Shown here one piece after another: positions 33,604 to 42,293 of a stretch of 64,000 nucleotides of DNA. The notes beneath the pieces were generated by a model, which saw nothing but the letters and a program-made list of their open reading frames with translations, was not told the origin of the DNA and ran no database searches. The position numbers and the translations under genes are program-made. Numbering within the stretch: the first letter of the stretch is position 1; each line of letters starts with the position of its first letter. The DNA is from Mesorhizobium sp. M1C.F.Ca.ET.210.01.1.1 (GTDB taxonomy: Bacteria; Pseudomonadota; Alphaproteobacteria; Rhizobiales; Rhizobiaceae), in NCBI RefSeq assembly GCF_004791585.1, contig NZ_SRUU01000013.1, forward strand, positions 115,593 through 179,592, read 5' to 3'.

Positions 33604-34707
33604 ATGCTTACGAGACGCGAAGCTTTGTTGGGTTCTGTTCTTACTGCCGCCGCCGTTGCCACCATTGGTTCAGCGCCGGTGGCGGCGGCCGCGAAGGATG
33701 TCGCCGGGCTGCCGCGCGAGAAAGCGACCCTGGTCGCGCCGCCTTTCGTGCACGCTCACGACCAGGTGGCCAAGGGCGGCCCCAAGGTCGTCGAGTTCAC
33801 CATGACGATCGAAGAAAAGCCGATGGTCGTCGATGCCGACGGCACGCAGCTCAACGCCATGACCTACAACGGCTCCATTCCGGGCCCGCTCATGGTCGTG
33901 CATGAAGGCGACTATCTCGAGCTGACGCTCATCAATCCCGATACCAACAGCCTCGCTCACAACATCGACTTCCATGCTGCGACCGGCGCGCTCGGGGGCG
34001 GCGGGCTGACGCTGATCAATCCAGGTGAGCAGGTAACGCTGCGCTTCAAGGCGACGCGCACGGGAACATTCGTCTATCACTGCGCGCCGGGCGGAGCGAT
34101 GATCCCGTGGCATGTCGTGTCTGGAATGAGCGGAGGGGTCATGGTGCTGCCTCGCGACGGCCTGAAGGACGAAAAGGGCAAGCCCGTCCGCTACGACCGC
34201 ATCTATTATATCGGCGAGAACGACTTCTACATCCCTCGTGACGAGCAGGGAAAATTCAAGAAGTACGACTCGGCCGGCGACAACTACGATGACACCGTGA
34301 AGGTGATGCGCGGGCTGATCCCGACGCATGTCGTTTTCAACGGCAAGGCGGGATCGCTGACCGGCGAGAACGCCATGAAGGCAAAGGTTGGCGAAACGGT
34401 GCTGATCGTCCACTCCCAGGCCAATCGCGACACCCGCCCGCACCTGATCGGCGGGCACGGCGACTTCGTCTGGGAAGGGGGCAAGTTCGCGAACCCGCCG
34501 GCCAAGGACATGGAAACCTGGTTCATACGCGGCGGTTCGGCGGGTGCCGCGCTCTACACATTCCGGCAGCCGGGAATCTATGCCTACGTGAATCACAATC
34601 TGATCGAGGCAGTCGAGCTAGGCGCGACCGCGCATTTCACGGTCGACGGAACTTGGAACGATGATCTGATGATGCAGGTCGAAGCACCCAAGGCGATCAC
34701 CTCCTAG
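33604..34707 (+). CDS. nirK: Copper-containing nitrite reductase
   Basis: The 367-residue product starts with a twin-arginine signal ([22 protein letters not shown]). Copper ligands are in place: His119, Asp122 and His124 ([11 protein letters not shown]), His159 and Cys160 (VYHCAPGG), His170 and Met175 ([11 protein letters not shown]), and the C-terminal GGHGD and YVNHNLIEA segments. It reduces nitrite to nitric oxide in the periplasm, taking electrons from pseudoazurin. The ATG at 33604 is preferred to that at 33598 because AGGAG then has normal spacing. An NnrR-type box precedes it. No nitric oxide reductase gene is in the window. Confidence 0.95.
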   Translation: MLTRREALLGSVLTAAAVATIGSAPVAAAAKDVAGLPREKATLVAPPFVHAHDQVAKGGPKVVEFTMTIEEKPMVVDADGTQLNAMTYNGSIPGPLMVVHEGDYLELTLINPDTNSLAHNIDFHAATGALGGGGLTLINPGEQVTLRFKATRTGTFVYHCAPGGAMIPWHVVSGMSGGVMVLPRDGLKDEKGKPVRYDRIYYIGENDFYIPRDEQGKFKKYDSAGDNYDDTVKVMRGLIPTHVVFNGKAGSLTGENAMKAKVGETVLIVHSQANRDTRPHLIGGHGDFVWEGGKFANPPAKDMETWFIRGGSAGAALYTFRQPGIYAYVNHNLIEAVELGATAHFTVDGTWNDDLMMQVEAPKAITS

Positions 34708-34727
34708 ACGAGGAAGCCGATCGCTCT

Positions 34728-34756
34728 GCAGCCCGCCGTTACCGCAGGCGGGTTGC
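34728..34756 (+). terminator. Hairpin between nirK and nirV
   Basis: GCAGCCCGCC and GGCGGGTTGC form a ten-base stem with G-T pairs and a nine-base loop. No T run follows, so it may reduce expression of nirV relative to nirK. Confidence 0.45.
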
Positions 34757-34777
34757 ACCGGCAGGCGGAGTTTCGAG

Positions 34778-35644
34778 ATGTCTTTCGACCCTGTCTTCAC
34801 GTTCGGAACAATCGCGGCTGCCGCCCTCATCGGTCTGGGCGTCAGCCGCGCGATCGACGACATGTCCTCGCAGCCCGGGAGTCCAATTGCCGCGAGTGAG
34901 TTGGTGACTCTGAAACCCGGTTCATTCAACCACCCGCAGCCTGGCGAATTCCTCAAGGACAACCGTCCCGCGCCGGCGCCCGTCTTGATAGAGACCATCG
35001 ATGCGCCGCTGGAAATCATGAAGTTCCAGGTGAGCGCGTCCGACTATGACCGTTGCGTCTCGGATGGGGCCTGCAAGCCCGCCGACTCGCGCCATGCCGG
35101 CAACGTTCCGGCGACAGGCGTCAGCTTCATCGATGCGCAGGCCTATGCGAGTTGGCTGTCGGCGCGAACCGGCGAAACATGGCGCTTGCCGACAGATCCG
35201 GAGTGGGCCTTTGCCGCAGGCGAGCGATTTCGTGCCGACATAGAAGGCGGAGAAGGCGACCCGTCCGACCCGGCAAGGCGATGGCTCACGCGGTATCGCA
35301 ACGAAGTCGCGCTGGGACGTAAGCCGGATCCTGAACCGCGACCGCCCGGGTCTTTTGGCCTCAACTCAAGGGGCGTTGCCGACATTGCAGGCAACGTCTG
35401 GGAGTGGACATCGACATGTTACGCCCACGCAACGATGTCCAGCGACGGCACCGTCAGCTCGATTGCCAATTGCGGCGTGCATGCCGTAGAGGGTTTCCAC
35501 CGCACTTACATGTCGAACTTCATCCGCGACGGCAAGAGCGGCGGTTGCGCGGTCGGCACACCGCCGGACAATCTCGGCTTCCGTCTTGTGCGCGAGCGCG
35601 GTGGCCTTCTGCGGGCCGTCCTTCGCCGCCTGGGCATCACCTGA
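34778..35644 (+). CDS. nirV: NirV, formylglycine-generating-enzyme-like protein
   Basis: The 288-residue product has an N-terminal hydrophobic anchor (FTFGTIAAAALIGLGVSRAI) and a SUMF1/FGE-sulfatase fold: ATGVSFIDAQAYASWLSARTGETWRLPTDPEWAFAAG, then ADIAGNVWEWTSTC and a C-terminal GFRLVRE. This is NirV, a usual partner of nirK whose role is not settled; maturation or stabilisation of NirK has been suggested. It follows nirK by 70 bases with a hairpin between them and is likely on the same transcript. Confidence 0.9.
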   Translation: MSFDPVFTFGTIAAAALIGLGVSRAIDDMSSQPGSPIAASELVTLKPGSFNHPQPGEFLKDNRPAPAPVLIETIDAPLEIMKFQVSASDYDRCVSDGACKPADSRHAGNVPATGVSFIDAQAYASWLSARTGETWRLPTDPEWAFAAGERFRADIEGGEGDPSDPARRWLTRYRNEVALGRKPDPEPRPPGSFGLNSRGVADIAGNVWEWTSTCYAHATMSSDGTVSSIANCGVHAVEGFHRTYMSNFIRDGKSGGCAVGTPPDNLGFRLVRERGGLLRAVLRRLGIT

Positions 35645-35664
35645 CATCAACAATGAGAGCACGA

Positions 35665-36108
35665 ATGACTTCGAGATCCGCTGTGATCGAACGGGCGCGC
35701 CCTGCCGCCGAATTGCCTCTGGACCACGACGGCGTCGACAGGGCGTCGATGGGCAAGCTGGTGCGCGCGTTCTATGCGAAGGTCAGGAACGACGAACGTC
35801 TCGGTCCAATTTTCGCTCGCGAAATCACTGGTGATTGGGAGCCGCATCTGGAGAAGATGACGGACTTCTGGTGCTCCGTTATCTTGAAGAGCGGCGACTA
35901 TCACGGACGGCCGGTGCCGGCGCACCTGAAGCTCGGGGATGTCACCGAAGCCGACTTCGATATCTGGCTGGCTCTCTTCCGTGAAACGGCGTCGGAGCTG
36001 TTCGCGCCCGAAATCGCGGCGGTGTTCGTCGAGCGGGCGGAACGGATCGCTGCGAGCCTGAAGCTCGCCATGTTCTTCCGCCTGGATCCCGCCGCGGGGC
36101 GCAGGTAG
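35665..36108 (+). CDS. Truncated haemoglobin, group III type
   Basis: The 147-residue product contains VRAFYAKVRNDERLGPIFAREITGDWEPHLEKMTDFW, with the pattern of the B and E helices, and a likely proximal His in GRPVPAHLKLG. Group III truncated haemoglobins bind O2 and NO. Position right after nirV suggests scavenging of nitric oxide or electron-linked NO dioxygenation, by inference. The ATG at 35665 is used; one at 35653 is possible, and neither has a strong ribosome binding site. It starts 20 bases after nirV stops. Confidence 0.85.
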   Translation: MTSRSAVIERARPAAELPLDHDGVDRASMGKLVRAFYAKVRNDERLGPIFAREITGDWEPHLEKMTDFWCSVILKSGDYHGRPVPAHLKLGDVTEADFDIWLALFRETASELFAPEIAAVFVERAERIAASLKLAMFFRLDPAAGRR

Positions 36109-36150
36109 CGGATGGATTGACTCGGGCTGGTGATCGTCCCTGGACCCTGC

Positions 36151-36256
36151 TAAAGCGTGTCTCCCGAAAGTGGGAACCGGTTTCGGGACAAAGACATGCG
36201 TAAAATCAAAAACCAAAAGCGCATGGAGCGAATCTGAAAGATCGCGACGCGCTTTA
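36151..36256 (+). repeat. Dispersed intergenic palindromic repeat, subtype A copy 3
   Basis: This is a full copy, beginning TAAAGCGTGTCTCCCGAAAG and ending GATCGCGACGCGCTTTA, with complementary outer ends and an internal CCGAAAG/TTTCGGG hairpin. It is nearly identical to copies at 14183-14286 (inverted) and 39011-39115. Confidence 0.82.
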
Positions 36257-36270
36257 AGCCGGTCCCGGAC

Positions 36271-36284
36271 TTGATTTTAAGCAA
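36271..36284 (+). promoter_or_regulatory. Weak Fnr/FixK-like site before the K+ channel gene
   Basis: TTGAT-TTTA-AGCAA, one mismatch in the second half-site. At -41.5 it would put the transcript start at the ATG itself (36319), so the fit is doubtful. Confidence 0.3.
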
Positions 36285-36318
36285 AGACCAAGCTCATCGG
36301 AGGACATAGCTTCCTCGA

Positions 36319-36750
36319 ATGATCCTCAATCTCTGCGTCGGCACGATTGTCATCAGCCTGACCGTCCTGATCCACACGTTCGGTCTCATCGCGGTCACCT
36401 ACGCGATGGCGCGCCTGGTCGCCCGCTTTCGCATGCACGGCCGCCGCAGTCGCGTCGTGGCGATGATCACCGTCGTAATGGGCCTCTTTGCAATCATGAC
36501 GACTGAAGTATGGCTTTGGGCCGGCGTCTATCGCCAGCTTGAAATCCTGCCCGACTTCGAGACCGCGCTCTACTTCTCCACCATCACCTTCTCCACTGTC
36601 GGCTATGGCGACGTGGTGCCCGCTCACGGTTGGCGCGTCCTGGCGGCCCTGGAAGGCGTGAACGGGTTTCTGCTGATCGGCTGGTCGACCGCTTACCTGA
36701 TCGCGGCCGGCACCCGTGTCGGCCCCTTCAGGGTTGGCGAGCACTTCTGA
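36319..36750 (+). CDS. Two-helix potassium channel (Ion_trans_2 type)
   Basis: The 143-residue product has an N-terminal helix, a second helix (VVAMITVVMGLFAIMTTEVWLWAG), a pore loop with the K+ selectivity filter TVGYGD (ALYFSTITFSTVGYGDVVPAHGW) and a last helix (GVNGFLLIGWSTAYLIAAG). It forms a potassium-selective pore in the inner membrane. No regulatory domain is attached. GGAGGA lies upstream and can pair with TCCTC just before the ATG, which could dampen translation. It is convergent with hemN with 20 bases between the ends. Confidence 0.85.
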   Translation: MILNLCVGTIVISLTVLIHTFGLIAVTYAMARLVARFRMHGRRSRVVAMITVVMGLFAIMTTEVWLWAGVYRQLEILPDFETALYFSTITFSTVGYGDVVPAHGWRVLAALEGVNGFLLIGWSTAYLIAAGTRVGPFRVGEHF

Positions 36751-36770
36751 TCCGCGGCGCCGCGTATCGC

Positions 36771-38144
36771 TCAGACCGCGACCGAGTGCCTGGCGGTTCC
36801 GCTCCTGAGATATTTGTCGAATTTCGCCGCGACCGTCCTGACAAGCGGACGGCTTTGTTCCGGCACGATGAAGTTCTCGCCGTCCAGCCTCAGAAGCTGG
36901 CCTGCGCCGCCGATGGCCAAGCGACTCGCCTCGCAGAGCAGGCGTTGGCCGACATTTCCGAAGCGTTCGACAAGCTCTATCGCGGAGAAAGTGAAGTTGC
37001 ACATCAGGCGTTCGATGACCCATGCCCTCGCCTGGTCATCGACGCTGAACTCAATGCCGCGCGCCACCGCCAGCTGCCCGGCGTTCACGACCTTCTCGTA
37101 CTCGCCGGTCGCGATGATGTTCTGAGCATAGCCCTGGCGGAACCGGCTGATGGCGGAAGGCCCAAGGCCGATCAGAGTCTCGCACTGGTCCTCGGTATAG
37201 CCCTGGAAATTGCGACGGATTTTGCCGCCGCGCGCGGCGACGGCCAGCGTATCCTGCGGCTTGGCAAAATGATCCAATCCCAACGCCTCGTAGCCGGCAT
37301 TGACAATCAGCCGCGCGGCGAGCTGCGACTGAGCCAGGCGTGCGGCTGAATCGGGCAGCCAGGCCTCATCGATCATCGTCTGATGCTTCTTGAACCACGG
37401 CACATGCGCGTAGCCGAACAGCGCCAGCCTGTCTGGCGCCAGCGTCAGCGCCTGGGAGACAGTCGCCGCAACGCTCTCGCAGGTCTGGTGCGGCAGTCCG
37501 TAAAGCAGATCCAGGTTGACGGACGTGACGCCTCGCGCCCGCACCGCATCGACAATGCTCTTGGTCAGCGCGAAGCTCTGCTCGCGATTGATCGCCTTCT
37601 GCACCTTGGGATCGAAGTCCTGGACGCCGAGGCTTGCTCTCGTCATGCCTATCGCCGCGAAAGCGTCAAGCCGCCCCTCGTCCATGTCGCTCGGATCGAT
37701 CTCGACACTGAGACTGGCGTCATCGAGAAAGTCGAACCGGTCCCGCAACGCGCTTCCGAGCATGAGGATGTCGTCGGGCTTGAGCATCGTCGGGGAGCCG
37801 CCGCCGAAATGGACGGCGCGGACCCTGCCCAGGCCGCTCACCAGGCCGCCGACAGTTTCGATTTCTCTGTGCAGCGAACGCAGAAAGGTGGCCACCGGCG
37901 CATAGTGCCGGGTCTGCTTGGTGTGGCAGGCGCAGAACCAGCACAGCCTGTCGCAATAGGGGATATGCAGATACAGCGATATCTCGTCACTGCTCTCAAG
38001 CGCATTCAGCCACCCGCGAACCGTCACCGCGTCGACTCCCGAATGGAAGTGCGGCGCTGTCGGGTAGCTTGTGTAACGTGGCACGTTCTCCGCCGGGTTA
38101 GCGGTCAATAAGCGATGCGCGTCGTTGGCAGCTTTTGGTTCCAT
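36771..38144 (-). CDS. hemN: Oxygen-independent coproporphyrinogen III oxidase
   Basis: The 457-residue product is a radical SAM enzyme with the cluster motif Cys64-x3-Cys68-x2-Cys71 (YCDRLCWFC), then HFGGGSPTMLKPDDI and FDPKVQKAINREQ, as in HemN. It decarboxylates coproporphyrinogen III without oxygen, so haem can be made under the conditions where cbb3 oxidase is needed. The ATG at 38144 is the only candidate and has a poor ribosome binding site. A perfect Fnr/FixK-type box (38178) lies 34 bases upstream, shared with the divergent fnrN gene. At -41.5 the predicted start is close to the ATG, so the mRNA would be nearly leaderless. Confidence 0.93.
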   Translation of the reverse strand: MEPKAANDAHRLLTANPAENVPRYTSYPTAPHFHSGVDAVTVRGWLNALESSDEISLYLHIPYCDRLCWFCACHTKQTRHYAPVATFLRSLHREIETVGGLVSGLGRVRAVHFGGGSPTMLKPDDILMLGSALRDRFDFLDDASLSVEIDPSDMDEGRLDAFAAIGMTRASLGVQDFDPKVQKAINREQSFALTKSIVDAVRARGVTSVNLDLLYGLPHQTCESVAATVSQALTLAPDRLALFGYAHVPWFKKHQTMIDEAWLPDSAARLAQSQLAARLIVNAGYEALGLDHFAKPQDTLAVAARGGKIRRNFQGYTEDQCETLIGLGPSAISRFRQGYAQNIIATGEYEKVVNAGQLAVARGIEFSVDDQARAWVIERLMCNFTFSAIELVERFGNVGQRLLCEASRLAIGGAGQLLRLDGENFIVPEQSRPLVRTVAAKFDKYLRSGTARHSVAV

Positions 38145-38177
38145 TGAGCCAATCTAGCCGGGCAGGCAAGCCGGACT

Positions 38178-38191
38178 TTGATTTCGATCAA
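38178..38191. promoter_or_regulatory. Perfect Fnr/FixK box between hemN and fnrN
   Basis: TTGAT-TTCG-ATCAA matches the consensus fully. Toward fnrN it predicts a start near 38226, 58 bases before the ATG. Toward hemN it predicts an almost leaderless message. Confidence 0.85.
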
Positions 38192-38283
38192 GGTACCGGC
38201 GGCATGGACAAACTGACGCAACAATAACGCGATGCGAAAATGGTATCCTGTCTTCGTCTTTGTCTCTGACCCTGGGCGATGCG

Positions 38284-39012
38284 ATGACGATCAGACAGGA
38301 TATCCATGGTGCCGGCATCCCCGTTCTTTGCCAATCCTGCGAAGCGCGCCACCGCGGTGTGTGCGGCGCGCTCGAACCCGACCAATTGGTCGAGCTGGCC
38401 AAGACCTCGTCGAGGCGCGGCGTTTCTGCTGGGGCTGGGCTGATGGGCGATGCCGAAGCCGTGGAAAGTTATTCGAACGTGCTCTCGGGCGTGGTCAAGC
38501 TGACGAAGGGCCTTTCGGACGGCCGCCAGCAGATTGTCGGCCTCCAGTTCGCTCCGGACTTTCTGGGCAGGCCGTTCAAGTCGGAAAGCGCGATCGATGC
38601 CGAAGCGGCGACGGAAGTGTCGCTGTGCTCGTTCCCAAGGACGGTCATCGAACGGATGATGAAGGCTTCGCCGGGGCTCGAACATCGCCTGCTCAAGCAG
38701 ACGCTGAACGAGCTCGACGAGGCGCGTGAATGGATGCTGGCGCTAGGGCGCAAGACGGCATCCGAGCGGGTCGCGAGCTTCCTTCTGATGATTGCCAGGA
38801 ACATCGACCCGGCTGCCGACCCGGCGGCCAGGTCGGCCAGCTTCGACCTGCCGCTGACCCGCGCCGACATTGCCGACTTTCTCGGACTGACGATCGAGAC
38901 GGTGAGCCGCCAATTGACCAGGCTGCGCGCGAGTGACGTGATCCGGATCGAGAACAACCGGCATGTGACGGTGGATGATCTGGGCCGCCTGGAGCAACGC
39001 TGCGGCGACTAA
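38284..39012 (+). CDS. fnrN: Oxygen-sensing Fnr/FnrN regulator
   Basis: The 242-residue product is a Crp/Fnr protein with the Fnr cysteine cluster Cys16-x2-Cys19-x7-Cys27 (LCQSCEARHRGVC) and a fourth cysteine, Cys115 (SLCSFP), which together can hold an oxygen-labile [4Fe-4S] cluster. The helix-turn-helix reads TRADIADFLGLTIETVSRQLTRLRAS, with the E-x2-SR of Fnr-type TTGAT recognition. It senses low oxygen directly and probably activates hemN, fix genes and itself. The ATG at 38284 is used; a TTG 24 bases upstream is possible. The upstream box suggests autoregulation. Confidence 0.93.
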   Translation: MTIRQDIHGAGIPVLCQSCEARHRGVCGALEPDQLVELAKTSSRRGVSAGAGLMGDAEAVESYSNVLSGVVKLTKGLSDGRQQIVGLQFAPDFLGRPFKSESAIDAEAATEVSLCSFPRTVIERMMKASPGLEHRLLKQTLNELDEAREWMLALGRKTASERVASFLLMIARNIDPAADPAARSASFDLPLTRADIADFLGLTIETVSRQLTRLRASDVIRIENNRHVTVDDLGRLEQRCGD

Positions 39013-39115
39013 AATCCTGTCTCCCGAAAGTGGACCCGGTTTCGCGACAAAGACATGCGCAAAATCAAGCGCCTGAAGCGCATGGAGCGAACCTGAGGGA
39101 TCGCGACGCGCTTTA
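39011..39115 (+). repeat. Dispersed intergenic palindromic repeat, subtype A copy 4
   Basis: It starts at the fnrN stop codon and ends GGGATCGCGACGCGCTTTA. It matches the copy at 36151-36256 along its length with a few changes. It lies between the convergent fnrN and hemerythrin-like genes and may end both transcripts. Confidence 0.8.
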
Positions 39116-39123
39116 GCCGAGCC

Positions 39124-39633
39124 TTATCCGTCTATTCCGATCCGCGGCAGGACATGCTCGCGCTCGAAGGCGACATGGCGGCGCAGGCTTTCGAAGAAGC
39201 CTCGCAACATGAATCCGACGGCTTCGGCATTCTTTGTTCCTCCCCCGTGACCGATCGCCAGCAGCGCCTCGGTGACCTCGCCGGCAAAGCATTCGTCCTC
39301 GATATGCTCCGCGCGAAGCCTGCTGACGGAGGAAAGACTGGCCTCGACCAAAGTCAAAGCCGCCTCGTAGGCGGGGAAGACAACCGCCTCCTCATACCGA
39401 TGCACATCGCGTATCAAGGGAACGATTGTGTTGGCCAGGTTGAGGCATTGCAGGCGGTCCACGTTCGGCAATTGATCGGCCAGCTTCTCCAGCGCATCGC
39501 AAAGCCTGAGTTTCTCGCGATGTGCGCACTTCATCGTTTCGCCCGATAGCGCCTGATGGCCTGACCAGCTCGCCGGCAGAGAATTGTCGAGGCCCGTGGG
39601 AAGGAGCGCCTTTTGAAGCGGCCCTTTCTTCAT
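39124..39633 (-). CDS. Hemerythrin-like HHE domain protein
   Basis: The 169-residue product has the helix-bundle histidines and acids of an HHE protein: SGHQALSGETMKCAHREKLRLCDALEKLADQLP, IRDVHRYEEAVVFPAYE, RLRAEHIEDECFAGEVTEALL and RRHVAFEREHVLPRIG. Such proteins carry a di-iron site that can bind O2 or NO. AGGAGGCAATC precedes the ATG. The gene is divergent from fixN, and the shared Fnr/FixK-type box at 39691 suits both; on this side the leader would be about 23 bases. A role in oxygen or NO handling at low oxygen is inferred. Confidence 0.85.
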   Translation of the reverse strand: MKKGPLQKALLPTGLDNSLPASWSGHQALSGETMKCAHREKLRLCDALEKLADQLPNVDRLQCLNLANTIVPLIRDVHRYEEAVVFPAYEAALTLVEASLSSVSRLRAEHIEDECFAGEVTEALLAIGHGGGTKNAEAVGFMLRGFFESLRRHVAFEREHVLPRIGIDG

Positions 39634-39690
39634 GATTGCCTCCTGGTCGTTTCCGGAAGTCGACGCTGCCGAAAGCGAAACGATGCGGCT

Positions 39691-39704
39691 TTGACTTAGA
39701 TCAA
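39691..39704. promoter_or_regulatory. Fnr/FixK box between fixN and the hemerythrin-like gene
   Basis: TTGAC-TTAG-ATCAA, one mismatch. It predicts a fixN start near 39739 (38-base leader) and a divergent start near 39656. Confidence 0.85.
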
Positions 39705-39776
39705 GGCCGACGGTCTCGGGTTGCGGAATTCATGCGGCGGTCGGCATCCGCCGGAATTCGAGATCGGGGACTTACA

Positions 39777-41387
39777 ATGAGATTTGGCACGGAGATCGTC
39801 CTTCTAGGCCTGTTTGCCTTTGCCGCTCTTGTGGCTGCAGGCTTCGGCGCAGATGAGCCTTTTCGCCAGCATATGTGGGTTCTGTTCTTCGTCCTGGCTG
39901 GCTTCACGGCGATCCTGTTGCGCAACACGGATTTCAAACCGGTAGCCGCGATCGACCCCTCCGCCTACATGGATGGCCCGATCCGCTACGGAGCCATCGC
40001 CACGGTGTTCTGGGGCGTCGTCGGCATGCTGGTCGGCGTCATCATCGCGCTTCAGCTCGCCTATCCGGATCTCGATATCCAGCCCTGGTTCAATTTCGGC
40101 CGGCTGCGGCCGCTGCACACTTCCGGCGTCGTGTTCGCCTTCGGCGGCAATGCGCTTCTCTGCACGTCCATGTATGTCGTGCAGCGCACCTGCCGCGCGC
40201 GCTTGTTCGGCGGTAACCTCGGCTGGTTTGTCTTCTGGGGATATCAGCTTTTCATCGTCATGGCCGCGACCGGCTATTTGCTCGGCATCACCGAGAGCCG
40301 CGAATACGCCGAGCCGGAATGGTATGTCGACCTCTGGCTGACGATCGTCTGGGTCGCGTATCTCATCCTTTTCCTTGGCACCATCCTGAAGCGCAAGGAA
40401 CCGCATATCTACGTCGCCAACTGGTTCTATCTTTCCTTCATCGTGACCATTGCGATGCTGCATGTGGTCAACAACCTGTCGATGCCCGCCTCGTTCCTCG
40501 GCTCGAAGAGCTACTCCGCCTTCTCAGGCGTTCAGGACGCGCTGACCCAGTGGTGGTACGGCCACAACGCGGTCGGCTTCTTCCTCACCGCGGGCTTCCT
40601 CGGCATGATGTACTACTTCGTGCCGAAGCAGGTGAACCGGCCGGTCTATTCCTACCGCCTTTCGATCATCCATTTCTGGGCGCTGATCTTCCTCTACATC
40701 TGGGCGGGTCCGCATCACCTTCATTACACCGCGCTGCCCGATTGGGCGCAGACGCTCGGCATGGTGTTCTCCGTCATGCTGTGGATGCCCTCCTGGGGCG
40801 GCATGATCAACGGCCTGATGACGCTTTCGGGCGCCTGGGACAAGATCCGCACGGATCCGATCGTCCGCATGATGGTCGCGGCCATCGCCTTCTACGGCAT
40901 GTCGACCTTCGAGGGCCCGATGATGTCGATCAAGGCCGTCAACTCGCTGTCCCACTATACGGACTGGACCGTCGGCCACGTCCATTCGGGCGCGCTCGGC
41001 TGGGTCGGCCTGATCTCGTTCGGCGCCATCTACTACATGGTGCCCAAGCTGTGGAACCGTCAGCGGCTCTATTCGCTGCGGCTCGTCACCTGGCACTTCT
41101 GGCTGGCAACGCTTGGGATCGTCGTCTACGCCGCCGTGATGTGGGTTTCCGGCATCATGCAGGGCCTGATGTGGCGTGAGTACGATGAGCAGGGTTTCCT
41201 CGTCTACTCGTTCGCCGAGACCGTGGCCGCGATGCACCCCTACTACGTCATGCGCGCCGCTGGCGGCGCCATGTACCTCGCCGGCGCGCTGATCATGGCT
41301 TGGAACGTCACCATGACCATCCTCGGCTACCAGCGCGAGGAGCAACCCCTGCCGGGCTCCAAGCCCGCCTTCCAGCCTGCCGAATAA
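39777..41387 (+). CDS. fixN: cbb3 cytochrome oxidase subunit I
   Basis: The 536-residue product has the haem-copper oxidase fold with twelve membrane helices. Visible ligands and motifs are [47 protein letters not shown] and [14 protein letters not shown]. It is the catalytic subunit that reduces O2 at very low concentration and pumps protons. The ATG at 39777 follows GGGGACTTACA and gives family length; the frame is open upstream without similarity. It begins the fixNOQP operon, which ends at the terminator at 43198, and an Fnr/FixK box lies 73 bases upstream. Confidence 0.96.
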   Translation: MRFGTEIVLLGLFAFAALVAAGFGADEPFRQHMWVLFFVLAGFTAILLRNTDFKPVAAIDPSAYMDGPIRYGAIATVFWGVVGMLVGVIIALQLAYPDLDIQPWFNFGRLRPLHTSGVVFAFGGNALLCTSMYVVQRTCRARLFGGNLGWFVFWGYQLFIVMAATGYLLGITESREYAEPEWYVDLWLTIVWVAYLILFLGTILKRKEPHIYVANWFYLSFIVTIAMLHVVNNLSMPASFLGSKSYSAFSGVQDALTQWWYGHNAVGFFLTAGFLGMMYYFVPKQVNRPVYSYRLSIIHFWALIFLYIWAGPHHLHYTALPDWAQTLGMVFSVMLWMPSWGGMINGLMTLSGAWDKIRTDPIVRMMVAAIAFYGMSTFEGPMMSIKAVNSLSHYTDWTVGHVHSGALGWVGLISFGAIYYMVPKLWNRQRLYSLRLVTWHFWLATLGIVVYAAVMWVSGIMQGLMWREYDEQGFLVYSFAETVAAMHPYYVMRAAGGAMYLAGALIMAWNVTMTILGYQREEQPLPGSKPAFQPAE

Positions 41388-41397
41388 GGAGCCAGAC

Positions 41398-42129
41398 ATG
41401 GGTCTGATGGACAAACACGCGCTGATCGAGAGGAACGCCACGCTTCTTCTCGTCGGATCTCTGCTGGTGGTGACCGTCGGCGGCATCGTCGAGATCGCGC
41501 CGCTCTTCTATCTCGACAACACCATCGAGAAGGTTGACGGCATGCGGCCCTATTCGCCGCTCGAGCTCGTCGGGCGCAACATCTATGTGCGCGAGGGATG
41601 CTACCTCTGCCACAGCCAGATGATCAGGCCGTTTCGCGACGAGGTCGAGCGCTATGGCCACTACAGCCTGGCGGCTGAGTCGATGTACGATCACCCGTTC
41701 CAATGGGGATCCAAGCGCACCGGCCCCGATCTCGCTCGTGTCGGCGATCGCTACTCGAACGCATGGCATGTCCAGCATCTCGACGATCCGCGCTCGGTGG
41801 TGCCGGAATCCATCATGCCAAGCTATGCGTTCCTGAAGGACACGCCCATCGAGATCAAGGACTTCTCGACGCATCTCATCGCCAACAGGCGCGTCGGAGT
41901 GCCCTATTCGGACGACATGATCGCCAACGCCAACGCCGATCTGATGGCACAGGCGGATCCCAATGCCGACACGTCCGCATTGGAGGCCCGCTATCCCAAG
42001 GCCAAGGTCGGTGACTTCGACGGCAATCCCCAGCAAGTGACCGAGATGGATGCCCTGGTCGCCTATCTGCAGATGCTCGGTACGCTGGTCGACTTCAAGA
42101 CCTACGACGAAGCAGCCGGCTATCGCTGA
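41398..42129 (+). CDS. fixO: cbb3 oxidase subunit II, monohaem cytochrome c
   Basis: The 243-residue product has one N-terminal membrane anchor ([26 protein letters not shown]) and one haem motif, CYLCH near residue 69 ([17 protein letters not shown]). The [18 protein letters not shown] segment is typical of CcoO. It passes electrons from FixP to FixN on the periplasmic side. AAGGAGCCAGAC precedes the ATG, ten bases after fixN ends. Confidence 0.96.
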   Translation: MGLMDKHALIERNATLLLVGSLLVVTVGGIVEIAPLFYLDNTIEKVDGMRPYSPLELVGRNIYVREGCYLCHSQMIRPFRDEVERYGHYSLAAESMYDHPFQWGSKRTGPDLARVGDRYSNAWHVQHLDDPRSVVPESIMPSYAFLKDTPIEIKDFSTHLIANRRVGVPYSDDMIANANADLMAQADPNADTSALEARYPKAKVGDFDGNPQQVTEMDALVAYLQMLGTLVDFKTYDEAAGYR

Positions 42130-42141
42130 GGAGAGTGCCAG

Positions 42142-42291
42142 ATGGACTACAACCTGATGCGGGAATTTGCCGACAGTTGGGGCCTGCTTGTCATGGCCCT
42201 GTTCTTCATCGGCTGCATAGGCTTCGCGTTTCGCCCCGGCGGTAGGACGCATGCCGACCGGGCCGCACAAATCCCACTCGAGGACGACTGA
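42142..42291 (+). CDS. fixQ: cbb3 oxidase small subunit
   Basis: The 49-residue product (MDYNLMREFADSWGLLVMAL, then FFIGCIGFAFRPG) has one membrane helix followed by a short hydrophilic tail, as in CcoQ/FixQ. It stabilises the oxidase. It starts after GAGGAGAGTGCCAG, 12 bases downstream of fixO, and stops two bases before fixP. Confidence 0.93.
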   Translation: MDYNLMREFADSWGLLVMALFFIGCIGFAFRPGGRTHADRAAQIPLEDD

Positions 42292-42293
42292 TC

